Notes: generated by a model not told the origin, from the letters alone. A stretch of DNA of 40,395 nt from Archaeoglobi archaeon (GCA_029259345.1 JAPDIX010000001.1:1-40395), one strand, 5' to 3'; numbered from the stretch's first letter, positions 14,737-23,176 are shown. Numbers and translations: made by a program.

Positions 14737-15894
14737 TCAGAATTTAAAATCTTTAAGCCTGTTGATAGCCTCCTTTATTGTGTTCTCATCTCTCGTAAGG
14801 GCAAATCTAACGTAACCCTCACCTGACTTGCCAAAGCCAACACCGGGAGTTGCTACTATTCCCGTTATATCCAGCAACCTCTTTACGAACTCGATGCTGT
14901 TGCCGTTAACCTTGGCCCAAACGTAGAATGTTGCAAGGGGTTTTTTCACATCAAGCCCCACATCATTCAAACCTTCAACCAGCAAATCTCTTCTCTTTCT
15001 GTATATCTCGCAGTTTCTCTCGATTACTTCATCTGGACCGTCCATTGCTGCAATAGCAGCTTCCTGAATGGCCTCAAAAACGCCGCTGTCAACATTCGTT
15101 TTAACCTTCAGTAAACCTGACAGGATCTCCGAATTGCCACATGCAAACCCGATCCTCCACCCTGTCATGTTGTAAGTCTTCGACAACGAATTAAATTCAA
15201 TTGTAACCTCGAAAGCGTTATTAAACTCGAGAAAGCTCGGAGCACGATAACCATCAAAGGTAATCTCACTGTAGGCTGCATCGTGAGCAAGGATAATTTT
15301 TCTGTCAATGCAGAAATCAATTGTCTCCTTTATGAAATCTTTATCCGCTATCGCGGCGGTTGGATTGTTGGGATAGTTCAGGAACATGATCTTCGCTCTA
15401 CTCGCAATCTCATCGGGAATGGATTCCAGATCGGGAAGAAAGTTATTCTCTTCTTTAAGAGGTATTTCATAAGCTCTACCATCTGCTAAAAGTGTTGAAG
15501 CGAAGTAGACAGGATAACCCGGATCGGGAACGAGGACGATATCACCTCTGTTGACGAAAGCCAGAGGTAGATGAGCGATCCCCTCTTTGGAACCAATGAG
15601 GGCTACCACCTCATTCTCAGGATTGAGCTTAACACCTTTACGTCTTCTGTAGAAGTTCGCCACACTCTCTCTGAATTTCAGCATCCCTTCGTAACTGGGA
15701 TATTTCTGCCTCTCAACTTTTTCAACCGCCAACTTCATTGCCTCAATTATGTGCTTTGGAGTCGGTAAGTCTGGATCGCCGACACCAAAATCTATAACCT
15801 CTACACCTTCCTGAATCTTCCTGTTCTTCATTGCATCGATTTCAGCGAAAAGATACGGTGGTATCCTCTCCATTCTTTCTGACAATTTGAACAT
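14737..15894 (-). CDS. dapL: class I/II aminotransferase, LL-diaminopimelate aminotransferase-like
   Basis: About 385 residues of PLP fold type I. Key segments: VIDFGVGDPDLPTPKHII, KYPSYEGMLKFRESVANF, the NYPNNPTAA loop (Asn for PLP), AHDAAYSEITFDGY, and FNSLSKTYNMTGWRIGFA with the PLP lysine. The C-terminal GVGFGKSGEGYVRFALT holds the substrate arginine. The pattern is that of the DapL/aspartate-aminotransferase group used in archaeal lysine synthesis; exact substrate is not certain. ATG at 15894 is preferred because homologues begin near MFKLSERM and a TATA-like GTGATATACA lies about 25 bases upstream. It is divergent from the gene at 15968. Confidence 0.8.
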   Translation of the reverse strand: MFKLSERMERIPPYLFAEIDAMKNRKIQEGVEVIDFGVGDPDLPTPKHIIEAMKLAVEKVERQKYPSYEGMLKFRESVANFYRRRKGVKLNPENEVVALIGSKEGIAHLPLAFVNRGDIVLVPDPGYPVYFASTLLADGRAYEIPLKEENNFLPDLESIPDEIASRAKIMFLNYPNNPTAAIADKDFIKETIDFCIDRKIILAHDAAYSEITFDGYRAPSFLEFNNAFEVTIEFNSLSKTYNMTGWRIGFACGNSEILSGLLKVKTNVDSGVFEAIQEAAIAAMDGPDEVIERNCEIYRKRRDLLVEGLNDVGLDVKKPLATFYVWAKVNGNSIEFVKRLLDITGIVATPGVGFGKSGEGYVRFALTRDENTIKEAINRLKDFKF

Positions 15895-15967
15895 GCGAGA
15901 TTGAAGTGGTTCAGTGTATATCACTTTTTCCGAATAACGTATAAACACCAAAAGCAGATTGAAGTTT
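15895..15967. promoter_or_regulatory. divergent promoter region with two leaderless-type TATA boxes
   Basis: The 73 bases between dapL and the gene at 15968 contain GTGATATACA on the minus strand and CGTATAAACACC (about 15937-15948) on the plus strand. Each is about 25-27 bases from its start codon, and neither start has a clear Shine-Dalgarno. This fits leaderless transcripts in both directions. Seen in sequence; usage is inferred. Confidence 0.5.
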
Positions 15968-16783
15968 ATGTGGCTTAGAGTCAGCAGTTATCCAGAGAAG
16001 GAAATGGCCATGGAAATAGCATCGAAGATAAGAAATGCTGGAGCCAGAGTTGAAATTAAAGAGCACACAGATTGGGATTTGGAGGAAAAATACATACTCA
16101 GAGGTAAGCTAAGCGAACTTGAGGAGTACGAAGAGGCTCAAGAGTGGAAAAGATATGCGGAAATCATCAGAGACTTGTTGAGAGAAAAAATTGATGTTGA
16201 AACCTTTGAAAAGGAATTCCTTAAAAGGGCATTTCCAGAAGAATACAGGCTGGCTGAGAAAATTATGGATAAGGAGGTTTCCGATGAGACGTTTCTGGAT
16301 GGTGTGGAGGCAGCTTTTAAGCTTTCTTTCCTGATGTCCTCCGTTTACGGTTTCTTGAGGGCAAACGGGATAGAGGTTAACGATTTTGTAGGGGGTTCTC
16401 TTCCAGATGATCCCGAAATTGTGATCGAGCTCGATGAGGAGGTGGTGGGGTGTGAGAAAGTTTACTATCTCGATTTCTCTCCAGCATGGGATGTGAGTGT
16501 GGACATCCTGAGCGTAATCAAAAATAATGTCACAGTTGAGGGTATTGAGGGCGTTGTTATTGACGCTATATCAAGGGTGCTTATGAATCTAATAGCAGGT
16601 TTGGAGGAAACTAACGACATAGAAGAACTTGAGAGTTACACATCAGGAGTTATTGAGGAAGCTGAAGGATTGGATGCTGAATTGTATGTTGATGCCGAAG
16701 AAATTTTTGATATCATGCTAAAATCACTTGAAAAAGCCGGAATAATAAGAATTTCAGGTAAAAAAGTGAAACTGAGAAAATGA
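15968..16783 (+). CDS. conserved archaeal protein of unknown function
   Basis: About 271 residues, strongly acidic, with no membrane segment. The N-terminus MWLRVSSYPEKEMAMEIASK then IRNAGARVEIKEHTDWDLEE reads like a small alpha/beta unit. The middle (VYGFLRANGIEVNDFVGGSL, EVVGCEKVYYLDFSPAWDVS) and the helical C-terminus (SLEKAGIIRISGKKVKLRK, possibly a winged-helix wing) do not match a family I can name. ATG at 15968 is preferred over TTG at 15959 because of TATA spacing. It overlaps the DUF531 gene by four bases, so it leads an operon ending in the RNA 2'-phosphotransferase. Confidence 0.7.
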   Translation: MWLRVSSYPEKEMAMEIASKIRNAGARVEIKEHTDWDLEEKYILRGKLSELEEYEEAQEWKRYAEIIRDLLREKIDVETFEKEFLKRAFPEEYRLAEKIMDKEVSDETFLDGVEAAFKLSFLMSSVYGFLRANGIEVNDFVGGSLPDDPEIVIELDEEVVGCEKVYYLDFSPAWDVSVDILSVIKNNVTVEGIEGVVIDAISRVLMNLIAGLEETNDIEELESYTSGVIEEAEGLDAELYVDAEEIFDIMLKSLEKAGIIRISGKKVKLRK

Positions 16784-17289
16784 TGGTTATCTGTTTGGTT
16801 AATACCTATGATAAGTTAAAGCTCCATGAGATACACCTGCGAAGTATTGCGAGAGCGGCTCCGCTATGTTACGCTTTCAACATCCATCTCGCCTTGCTTG
16901 ACTTCCCGTTCTGGAAAAGGGTGGATGATCTGGCGAAAGATGTCGCAGATTACACAACCATTGGAAATAGCGGGGAGTACTTGCTCAGATTAAGCGAAGA
17001 GGGGAGGCTCCACCTGATAGATAAAATTCCAGCTCATTTCGGCGTGAAAATCGCTACAACTTCAAAGCCTAATCCCAAAAAGAGTTTGGACATTGAAAGT
17101 TTGCCCAGCCTAAATTCAGCAACATTTTTAATAGGCCTCGGAAGGAGGGGGTTGTCATCGGACATCTTAAAATCTGCAAGGTATCATCTCGACATAACCC
17201 GCCAGGGAATAAGTCTTGAGACTTGCACTGCGATAGGGGCGATAGCAATGTTACTCGCTCTTAAGGTGGTGAAAAAATGGAGGAAATAA
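16780..17289 (+). CDS. DUF531 family protein
   Basis: A 169-residue archaea-specific protein. Visible family-type segments: VICLVNTYDKLKLHEIHLRS, AFNIHLALLDFPFWKRVDDL, TFLIGLGRRGLSSDILKSAR and GISLETCTAIGAIAMLLALK. The last segment with alternating small residues and the GLGRRGL loop recall SPOUT-type methyltransferase knots, a resemblance I note without proof. It overlaps its upstream neighbour by four bases (ATGA) and the kptA gene by 13, so all three are co-translated. Linkage to kptA hints at RNA processing. Confidence 0.8.
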   Translation: MMVICLVNTYDKLKLHEIHLRSIARAAPLCYAFNIHLALLDFPFWKRVDDLAKDVADYTTIGNSGEYLLRLSEEGRLHLIDKIPAHFGVKIATTSKPNPKKSLDIESLPSLNSATFLIGLGRRGLSSDILKSARYHLDITRQGISLETCTAIGAIAMLLALKVVKKWRK

Positions 17290-17927
17290 GGTTTTGTCCT
17301 GAGCACGGGTTCTACAGAGGCGAGAGATGCAAATGCGGGGAAAAAGGAGAACTCATCCTGAACAAAGAGAGAGTGGATAAACTTGGGAGATTTGTTTCTG
17401 GGATTTTAAGGCATTTTCCGGAGAAATTTGGGCTGGAGACGGATAAGAATGGGTGGGTTAATCTGGAGTCTCTTGCCAGAGTTGTCAGGAGGAGATACAA
17501 ATGGGCGAACATCTGGATTATCAAGGCTCTGGTTTACAGTGACGAAAAGAAAAGGTACGAGCTGAGGGATGATAAGATAAGAGCGAGATACGGTCACAGC
17601 ATTGATGTAGAACTTGATGACATGCCAGAAGCAACAGAAGATGTTTTGTATTACGGGACAAGCGAGGAAGAGGCTCAGAGAATGATGGAAATCGGAATCA
17701 AGCCGGTAAACCAAAAATTCGTTCACCTATCTACAACAATTGAGAAGAGCAAAGAGGTTGCGAGTTTGAGGACAGACAGCCCAATCGTTCTCGAAGTGGA
17801 TGCAAAGAAAGCAAGAGAGGACGGAATAAAGATTATTAAAGCTAACGAGCTTATAGCGCTGGCAAAGGAGATTCCTGCCAAGTATATAAGGAAGCAAATA
17901 ATCTTCAATCAGTATTCGTCTTCGTAG
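17277..17927 (+). CDS. kptA: RNA 2'-phosphotransferase (KptA/Tpt1)
   Basis: A 216-residue enzyme of the KptA family, which removes a 2'-phosphate from RNA with NAD and was first known from tRNA splicing. A short N-terminal zinc ribbon (RFCPEHGFYRGERCKCGEKG) precedes the catalytic part, as in other archaeal KptA. Motifs: KLGRFVSGILRHFPEKFGL (active-site Arg and RH), IRARYGHSIDV (R..GHS, NAD site), VLYYGTS (usual HGT, here YGT), and KFVHLSTT. The C-terminal region ends in KYIRKQIIF. The 3' end overlaps the convergent zinc-ribbon gene by 19 bases. Confidence 0.92.
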   Translation: MEEIRFCPEHGFYRGERCKCGEKGELILNKERVDKLGRFVSGILRHFPEKFGLETDKNGWVNLESLARVVRRRYKWANIWIIKALVYSDEKKRYELRDDKIRARYGHSIDVELDDMPEATEDVLYYGTSEEEAQRMMEIGIKPVNQKFVHLSTTIEKSKEVASLRTDSPIVLEVDAKKAREDGIKIIKANELIALAKEIPAKYIRKQIIFNQYSSS

Positions 17928-18157
17928 TAGTATTCTTCGTCCTCAAACTCGTCGTATTCGTCTCCCCCCTCCTCTTCTTCGTAACTCTCAAGCTCATCAA
18001 GTTCATATTCTTCGTTAGTGTCAAGGAGGAGTAGGCGACCTTCCTGATAGACCATAACAGAGTTACAGAGGTTACATTGAATTTCAGCCCCTTCGTAAAG
18101 ATCGGTTATCTCAATTTCCTCCCCACAAGAGGGGCACCTTATTATTTTGACCGCCAT
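17909..18157 (-). CDS. small zinc-ribbon protein with acidic Glu/Asp/Tyr tail, LysW-like
   Basis: An 82-residue protein. Residues 8-34 form a zinc ribbon (RCPSCGEEIEITDLYEGAEI, then CNLCNSVMVY), the arrangement of LysW and related carriers. The last 30 residues are almost only Glu, Asp and Tyr (ESYEEEEGGDEYDEF and onward). LysW is the amino-group carrier of lysine and arginine synthesis and ends in a conserved Glu; this protein ends in Tyr after a much longer tail, so carrier function is doubtful. It may be an interaction module for a basic partner. No lys genes are adjacent. Confidence 0.65.
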   Translation of the reverse strand: MAVKIIRCPSCGEEIEITDLYEGAEIQCNLCNSVMVYQEGRLLLLDTNEEYELDELESYEEEEGGDEYDEFEDEEYYYEDEY

Positions 18158-18224
18158 GTTATTGGTGGTTTTTTCTCAAATTTAAATTTTGTGCCCTTTG
18201 AGTTCCTTCTTGAGATTTAAAAAA

Positions 18225-18296
18225 TGGACTCGGCGGGATTTGAACCCGCGGCCTCCGCCTCGCGAAGGCGGCGCTCTCCCACTGAGCTACGAGCCC
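18225..18296 (-). tRNA. tRNA-Ala (anticodon CGC)
   Basis: A 72-nt gene read on the minus strand: acceptor GGGCTCG with CGAGTCC (one G-U pair), D-arm GCTC...GAGC, anticodon stem CCGCC/GGCGG around loop TTCGCGA (anticodon CGC), T-arm GCGGG-TTCAAAT-CCCGC, discriminator A. CCA is not encoded; the next bases are TTT. The cloverleaf closes fully, with no sign of an intron. Confidence 0.95.
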
Positions 18297-18370
18297 TCAT
18301 TTTTACTAACATTCTGAGGTTTTAAAGGTTGCGGAACTACAAATTTTTAAAGTGCAGATGAACCTGATAC

Positions 18371-19492
18371 ATGAACCCTCAAAAAATCGTTGAAAATTAC
18401 GAGGATGTGACCATTGGTATTTTTGGTTCACATTCCGCAAAAGAAGTAGGAATGGCTGCAAAGGCGTGGGGTTTCAGGACAGTCGTTGTTGTTCAGACGG
18501 GCAGGGATAAGCTTTACACCAAATACAACAGGCATCTTTACGATGAGGTGATTACGCTTGACAGTTTCCGGGATATGCTGAATAAAGAGGTTCAGGATAG
18601 GCTTGTAGAACTCAATACAATCTTCATTCCTAACAGGAGTTTCGCTGTATATGTTGGGTATGATGGAATCGAGAATGTCTTTGAAGTTCCGATTTATGGG
18701 AATAGATACATGCTGAGGGCTGAAGAGAGGAATTACGAGAAAAATCAGTATTATTTACTTGAAAAGGCTGGTTTGAGGTATCCCAAGGAATTTAAATCAC
18801 CCGAGGAGATAGACAGACTTGTTGTCGTAAAGGTGCAGCAAGCAAAAAACCCGCTAGAAAGAGCATTTTTCTACACAAACTCTCCCGAGGACTATTACAG
18901 ACAGGCGGAAGAATTGCTGAAAGCAGGTGTTATTAACGAAGAAGGGTTAAAGAAGGCAAGGATTGAAGAGTACGTGCTGGGTGCGAGGTTTAATGCTAAC
19001 TTCCACAGCTACGCTTTGAAAGATATTTTCGGAGATTTCGATTTTGTTGGCTTTAGCGACAGAAGACAGGTCAACTTGCAGGGATTTCTGAATTTACCAG
19101 CAAAAGACCAGCTCAAGATAAATGTTCCGGTAAAAAATGAGGAAATCGGTCATTTCGGCGTAACCATGCGGGAAAGCAAGCAGCAGGAGGTTTACGAAGC
19201 GTGCGAGAAATTTTTGAGAGCATGCGAGAAGGAGTTTCCACCCGGTATTGTAGGAATGTTTGGATTACAAGGAGCCATGGCATACTCACATGAAGATGAA
19301 ACAAAACTTGAATTTGTAATCTTCGATGTTTCTTTCAGAGTTCCCGGAGATCCAGCAATCGGCCCTACATCTCCAGAGATGAGAAATCTCACTCTCAAGC
19401 ATGGAGTCAGAATAGAAGACCCACTCGACCTTACGATGATGGAAATAAAGAAAGCAATGGAAACTGGTAGAATTAAAGAAATAGTGACTTAA
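18371..19492 (+). CDS. purP: PurP-type ATP-grasp ligase (formate-dependent FAICAR synthetase or paralogue)
   Basis: A 373-residue protein. N-terminal DUF1246-like part: TIGIFGSHSAKEVGMAAKAW then GFRTVVVVQTGRDKLYTKYN. Central ATP-grasp segment: VVVKVQQAKNPLERAFFY. C-terminal DUF1297-like part with the GDPAIGPTSPEMRNLTLKHG block. PurP makes FAICAR from AICAR, formate and ATP in archaeal purine synthesis. Many archaea carry a second, divergent PurP whose reaction is uncertain, and some positions here differ from the standard enzyme, so this may be that paralogue. ATG at 18371 lies about 27 bases after an AT-rich TTTTTAAAG, suggesting a leaderless transcript. It overlaps the convergent wHTH gene by four bases. 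Confidence 0.82.
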   Translation: MNPQKIVENYEDVTIGIFGSHSAKEVGMAAKAWGFRTVVVVQTGRDKLYTKYNRHLYDEVITLDSFRDMLNKEVQDRLVELNTIFIPNRSFAVYVGYDGIENVFEVPIYGNRYMLRAEERNYEKNQYYLLEKAGLRYPKEFKSPEEIDRLVVVKVQQAKNPLERAFFYTNSPEDYYRQAEELLKAGVINEEGLKKARIEEYVLGARFNANFHSYALKDIFGDFDFVGFSDRRQVNLQGFLNLPAKDQLKINVPVKNEEIGHFGVTMRESKQQEVYEACEKFLRACEKEFPPGIVGMFGLQGAMAYSHEDETKLEFVIFDVSFRVPGDPAIGPTSPEMRNLTLKHGVRIEDPLDLTMMEIKKAMETGRIKEIVT

Positions 19493-19743
19493 CCAGCCTC
19501 AAGAAGCTCTATTCCATCATCTGTGAGTTTTAGTTTTCCATCTTCCTCTTTTACAAATCCCTCTATTAACAACCAGTCGAGGTTGAACTTCAGCTGAAAA
19601 TCACTCAATTCAAGCTCACTCTTAAGTTCTTCTCTTGTTTTGCCTTGAACACCTATCGCGGCAACGATCATCCTTCTTATCGGACTCATTGATGCCTTGA
19701 AGAGTCTTTCATGATGCTCCCTATCTCTAACCTTTTCTGCCAT
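19489..19743 (-). CDS. small winged-helix DNA-binding protein
   Basis: An 84-residue protein that is almost entirely one winged helix: SMSPIRRMIVAAIGVQGKTR (helix 1 and turn), EELKSELELSDFQLKFNLDW (recognition helix), LLIEGFVKEEDGKLKLTDDG (wing). The N-terminus is basic (RDREHHERLFK). Such stand-alone wHTH proteins are common archaeal regulators; the target is unknown. It converges on purP with a four-base overlap and lies opposite the tRNA-Ser gene, sharing the roughly 100-base AT-rich region 19744-19846 as promoter space. Confidence 0.78.
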   Translation of the reverse strand: MAEKVRDREHHERLFKASMSPIRRMIVAAIGVQGKTREELKSELELSDFQLKFNLDWLLIEGFVKEEDGKLKLTDDGIELLEAG

Positions 19744-19846
19744 TTTATCACCCTATAAAAAATTGTTTCAGTTTAATTTAAAGGTTGCCCAGTCTTGATT
19801 TTTTCAACCAAAATTCTTAAATTGCATCGAGGAGAATTAGCTTTGA

Positions 19847-19927
19847 GCCGGGGTTGCCGAGCGGTAAGGCGACGGCCTGCTAAGCCGTTGGGCGTTGCCC
19901 GCGTGGGTTCGAATCCCACCCCCGGCG
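19847..19927 (+). tRNA. tRNA-Ser (anticodon GCT)
   Basis: Class II tRNA with a long variable arm. Acceptor GCCGGGG pairs with CCCCGGC (19920-19926); anticodon stem ACGGC/GCCGT holds loop CTGCTAA (anticodon GCT); variable arm GGGCGTTGCCC; T-arm GTGGG-TTCGAAT-CCCAC; discriminator G. CCA is not encoded. The 3' half is nearly identical to the tRNA-Ser at 34577. Confidence 0.95.
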
Positions 19928-20039
19928 TGTATCTGTACAATAGTCTTGTTGCACCCGAACGCTTCAATTTTTAAGTGTTCTTATCGCAATTACCCGCCAG
20001 AGCGGAAAAAATAAAAATAATCGCAAAAGACTTTATGCG

Positions 20040-21554
20040 ATGAAAAGCGCTGTGGGAAAGATTTACGGAGAGGCATCATCCTTCGAATTCAACTTCGTGA
20101 TTTTTGATCAGAAGAAAGTGAAAAGGGGAGATTACGTAAAGGTATGGAATGATGTTGAGGGGTGGGTTGTTGCTTATGTTGAGGACATAATCGCGAAGTC
20201 CAATGTGAGGAATAAAGAGATAAAGGAAATCGTTAATGATGCGAACGAGGTTTTTATTGGGAAGGCTGTAGTTCTTGGAAAGAGGGAGAACGGAAGATTG
20301 AAAGTCCCCAGAAGTCCTTTTGTACCGGGTGAGAGTGTATTTTTGGCCGAAGAAAAGATTATCTCGGAAGTGCTTGGACTGAGCAACGAAGGGGTTTATA
20401 TCGGTCTTCTCGGCGATACTGGGGTTAAAGTGAGGCTCGATCCGAACAGCCTCGTTCAGAAGCACGTGTGCATCCTCGCAAAAACCGGTAGCGGGAAGAG
20501 TTATACAGCAGGTGTGATAATAGAGGAGCTCCTCGAACATAGCGTCCCACTCCTCATTATTGACCCACACGGAGAGTACCACTCGATTAAGCATCCAAAT
20601 GAGAAAGTCAACGGAGAATTTGGTATAAAGCCGAGAGGCTACGCAGATCAAATCAGAATCGTAGTTCCTCCCATCTCACCCTTCGCTAATAAGGCTGATG
20701 AAATACTAATCCTTGACGGGGTTAATCTTACCGCTGAGGAGTTGATTGAGCTTACTGGTTCGAAGAATCCAACAGCTCAGGCTCTGCTGTATCAGGCATT
20801 GAAGGAGCTAAAAGATGAGGATTACACGATACAAGACATCATTGATGAGGTTGAGAGAATTAAACACAACGGAAAATGGACATTGCTCGGCGCACTTACG
20901 AAGGTTGAAGATTCGGGACTGTTTGGTGAAAAGCCAACAGATATAAGAAAGCTCCTTCAGAGGAGAAAAGCTACGATTATAGACCTGAGGGGTATTGAAC
21001 CAGCATATCAGGATTTAATAGTTTCAAGAGTTTGTACAAAGCTCTTCGAACTGAGAAAGAAAGGGGAAGTGGAACCGGGAATGGTAGTTATTGAGGAGGC
21101 TCACAATTTCATACCTGAAAGAGGTTTTGACAGAGCCGTGTCTACCGGGATACTCAGAACGATAGCTAGTGAAGGCAGGAAATTCGGTCTTGGATTGATG
21201 GTCATCAGTCAGAGGCCAGCGAGGGTTGACAAGAACGTGATAAGCCAGTGTAACACGCAGATAATCCTGAGGGTAACCAACCCCAACGACATCAACGCAA
21301 TAAGGAGTGGGGTGGAGGGGATTACTGCTGAGATGGTGGAAGAGATTAAAAGGTTACCACCCGGAAATGCCATCATAGTAAGTCCTGAACTTGAAAGACC
21401 CGTAATCGTCAGGGTGAGAAGCAGAAAGAGCAGACACGGCGAGGCTGTGAGTGTAACAGCTCCAAAGTCTAAAGAAAGGGCAAAGAAGAAGAAAAGAAAG
21501 AAGAAAGAAGAGAGAAAGGAGAAAAAAGGATTGCTCAGAAGGCTGTTCGGCTAA
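20040..21554 (+). CDS. herA: HerA-type hexameric ATPase/DNA translocase
   Basis: A 504-residue protein. The N-terminal beta-barrel HAS domain covers about residues 1-110 (FNFVIFDQKKVKRGDYVKVW, PRSPFVPGESVFLAEE). The P-loop is HVCILAKTGSGKSYTAGVII; Walker B is GMVVIEEAHNFIPERGF; a sensor/arginine-finger part reads MVISQRPARVDKNVISQCNT then QIILRVTNPND. HerA works with the NurA nuclease and Mre11-Rad50 in DNA end resection. Those partners are not nearby, so this could be the main HerA or one of the additional archaeal HerA-like ATPases. The last 35 residues are a very basic Lys/Arg tail. The 3' end overlaps mfnD convergently by four bases. Confidence 0.9.
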   Translation: MKSAVGKIYGEASSFEFNFVIFDQKKVKRGDYVKVWNDVEGWVVAYVEDIIAKSNVRNKEIKEIVNDANEVFIGKAVVLGKRENGRLKVPRSPFVPGESVFLAEEKIISEVLGLSNEGVYIGLLGDTGVKVRLDPNSLVQKHVCILAKTGSGKSYTAGVIIEELLEHSVPLLIIDPHGEYHSIKHPNEKVNGEFGIKPRGYADQIRIVVPPISPFANKADEILILDGVNLTAEELIELTGSKNPTAQALLYQALKELKDEDYTIQDIIDEVERIKHNGKWTLLGALTKVEDSGLFGEKPTDIRKLLQRRKATIIDLRGIEPAYQDLIVSRVCTKLFELRKKGEVEPGMVVIEEAHNFIPERGFDRAVSTGILRTIASEGRKFGLGLMVISQRPARVDKNVISQCNTQIILRVTNPNDINAIRSGVEGITAEMVEEIKRLPPGNAIIVSPELERPVIVRVRSRKSRHGEAVSVTAPKSKERAKKKKRKKKEERKEKKGLLRRLFG

Positions 21555-22468
21555 AGATTACAAACCTGCAAACACCACATTCCTGATTTAACGTAGTATT
21601 CAGCCAATCCAGTACCTTTCCTTATCATTTGCCTTCTCGCAAATTTAGGTGACTTTCCAACCAGCATATCTGCAATTGACACGCCATAAGCCCTTTCGAA
21701 GGCTGAAACAGGAGTTGTGAGTCTCGCGTTTATCTCTATAACATACGGCTGATCAGAGTATACGATATCCACCCCGACGTAGCCATTTATCCCTTCAATA
21801 CATTCTGCAGCCTTCAACGCCTCTCTTTCTACATCTCTCGCAATTTTTTCACTAACCCTCGCTGGCACAATCGCACCGGCATATTTGAATCCATCGAGAA
21901 GCTGCTCGTTAACACTCACAGCTCTACACTCTCCGTCCTTAGCAATCACACTTACACTCATATTTTTGCCTTCGATGAATTCCTGAGCGATGTAACCGTC
22001 TGGAACGCTATCGGAACCAAAGGAAATCCCTTCTCCGGCACATGAAATTCTTGGTTTAATAATAAATTTGCCATTAAGAGGTTTTTTTGACGTTTCAGGA
22101 ATCTGAGCACTCCCTTTCAGCTTTTTATACAATTTCCACTTATCGGAAACGACTGAGATGGCTTTACTCGAAGACCCGAGGTTTTCGGCATACTTCTCTC
22201 CAAGCTTGGTTAACTCGAGTAGCAGGTTATCGTCTTCTGGGGCTACTATCAGAAACGCATCACTTTCGGAAAGATAGTCTTCCAGCATTGTGACATCTCC
22301 AGATGGGAGGTCGAAAAGGGAGGAGTATTCATCTCTGACAAATCCATAAATATCATAATAATTCTTGAATCCATCGTAGGCAGCCTTAAACATCGCAAGC
22401 CCTTCAACGGCAATACTATCCTCTATTTTTTCACCACAAGTAGCAAATTCGAACAAAAAAAGCTTCAT
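21551..22468 (-). CDS. mfnD: ATP-grasp ligase, probable tyramine--L-glutamate ligase (MfnD)
   Basis: A 305-residue ATP-grasp protein. The start MKLFLFEFATCGEKIEDSIA followed by VEGLAMFKAAYDGFKN resembles MfnD, which joins tyramine and glutamate in methanofuran synthesis. GKFIIKPRISCAGEGISFGS is the ATP-binding lysine strand and glycine loop; YIAQEFIEGKNMSVSV and YVGVDIVYSDQPYVIEINAR supply the Mg-binding acidic residues. Archaeoglobales use methanofuran in C1 metabolism, which fits. Related ATP-grasp families cannot be fully excluded by reading. It overlaps the upstream NYN-domain gene by four bases (ATGA). Confidence 0.75.
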   Translation of the reverse strand: MKLFLFEFATCGEKIEDSIAVEGLAMFKAAYDGFKNYYDIYGFVRDEYSSLFDLPSGDVTMLEDYLSESDAFLIVAPEDDNLLLELTKLGEKYAENLGSSSKAISVVSDKWKLYKKLKGSAQIPETSKKPLNGKFIIKPRISCAGEGISFGSDSVPDGYIAQEFIEGKNMSVSVIAKDGECRAVSVNEQLLDGFKYAGAIVPARVSEKIARDVEREALKAAECIEGINGYVGVDIVYSDQPYVIEINARLTTPVSAFERAYGVSIADMLVGKSPKFARRQMIRKGTGLAEYYVKSGMWCLQVCNL

Positions 22469-22983
22469 ACCTCAATTATTTCCTCAGGTTCTCTCTCTTC
22501 CTCCGCTGTTTCATCATTCAAAACTATTGCAATGTCTGCGGAATTTTTGAGAGCGGTTGAGAATCCGGGTTCTGCACCAATTATGATGGTTTCCTTTCCC
22601 ATCTCCATTGCTTTCATCAAAACTGCCTTGAAATCCGCATCCCTCGTGACGATGGCTATCGCATCTATGGAGTCGTTGTAAATAAGCTCCATTGCCTCAA
22701 CAGCCAATCGAACGTCAACGTCTCCAGACGTTACTATCGGCTCAAACCCTTGGTTTTCAATGGCCTCAACGAGTTTTTCGGTTGCATACTGATTCAGAAA
22801 GACCTTGGCTATTTTAATATCCCCATATTCAGTCAAAATCTCTCTAATCTCTTTTAAGTTAATGTTAAACTCCTTTCTAAGCATATTGGGACCATCTACA
22901 AGAACACCTACCTTTTTTCTTTGCAATAGCTTTCTTTTAGAAAGATACTCCTTAATTCTCTGAATACGAGACATAGTTGACAT
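22465..22983 (-). CDS. NYN/PIN-like domain protein (LabA/TIGR00288 type)
   Basis: About 172 residues. RKKVGVLVDGPNMLRKEF is the NYN opening with its acidic Asp; VFLNQYATEKLVEAIENQGF, VTSGDVDVRLAVEAMEL and AIAIVTRDADFKAVLMKAME carry the other metal-binding acidic residues (DVD, DAD). The fold is that of PIN-like RNases. The acidic C-terminus (DETAEEEREPEEIIEV) is variable. The frame is open to 23067, but ATG at 22983 lies about 25-30 bases after a TATA-like CTTTTTAAAC, so I start there; ATG at 22974 is an alternative. It overlaps mfnD by four bases. Confidence 0.82.
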   Translation of the reverse strand: MSTMSRIQRIKEYLSKRKLLQRKKVGVLVDGPNMLRKEFNINLKEIREILTEYGDIKIAKVFLNQYATEKLVEAIENQGFEPIVTSGDVDVRLAVEAMELIYNDSIDAIAIVTRDADFKAVLMKAMEMGKETIIIGAEPGFSTALKNSADIAIVLNDETAEEEREPEEIIEV

Positions 22984-23103
22984 GCTCTTTTTATTTTCCT
23001 GACTAAAGTTTAAAAAGGTTTTGTTAAAGTTGAGCATATTTGATAGAAGAGCGTGAAATGAGACCAAAATTTTGATAAATCTTGGCTACAGTTAAACAGT
23101 GAA

Positions 23104-23176
23104 AGCCCCGTGGGGTAGCGGTCAATCCTGCCGGACTCTGGATCCGGCGACGCCGGTTCGAATCCGGCCGGGGCTA
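23104..23176 (+). tRNA. tRNA-Gln (anticodon CTG), with CCA following
   Basis: Acceptor AGCCCCG pairs with CGGGGCT (23169-23175); anticodon stem CCGGA/TCCGG with loop CTCTGGA (anticodon CTG); T-arm GCCGG-TTCGAAT-CCGGC; discriminator A at 23176. CCA is encoded at 23177-23179, unlike the other three tRNA genes here. The neighbouring minus-strand gene reads straight into it. Confidence 0.93.

Noticed and set aside
19773-19967. Minus-strand ORF with GVGFEPTRATPNGL-type sequence, and a similar one at 34478-34693.
   Set aside because: These are antisense translations of the two tRNA-Ser genes, a common artefact.
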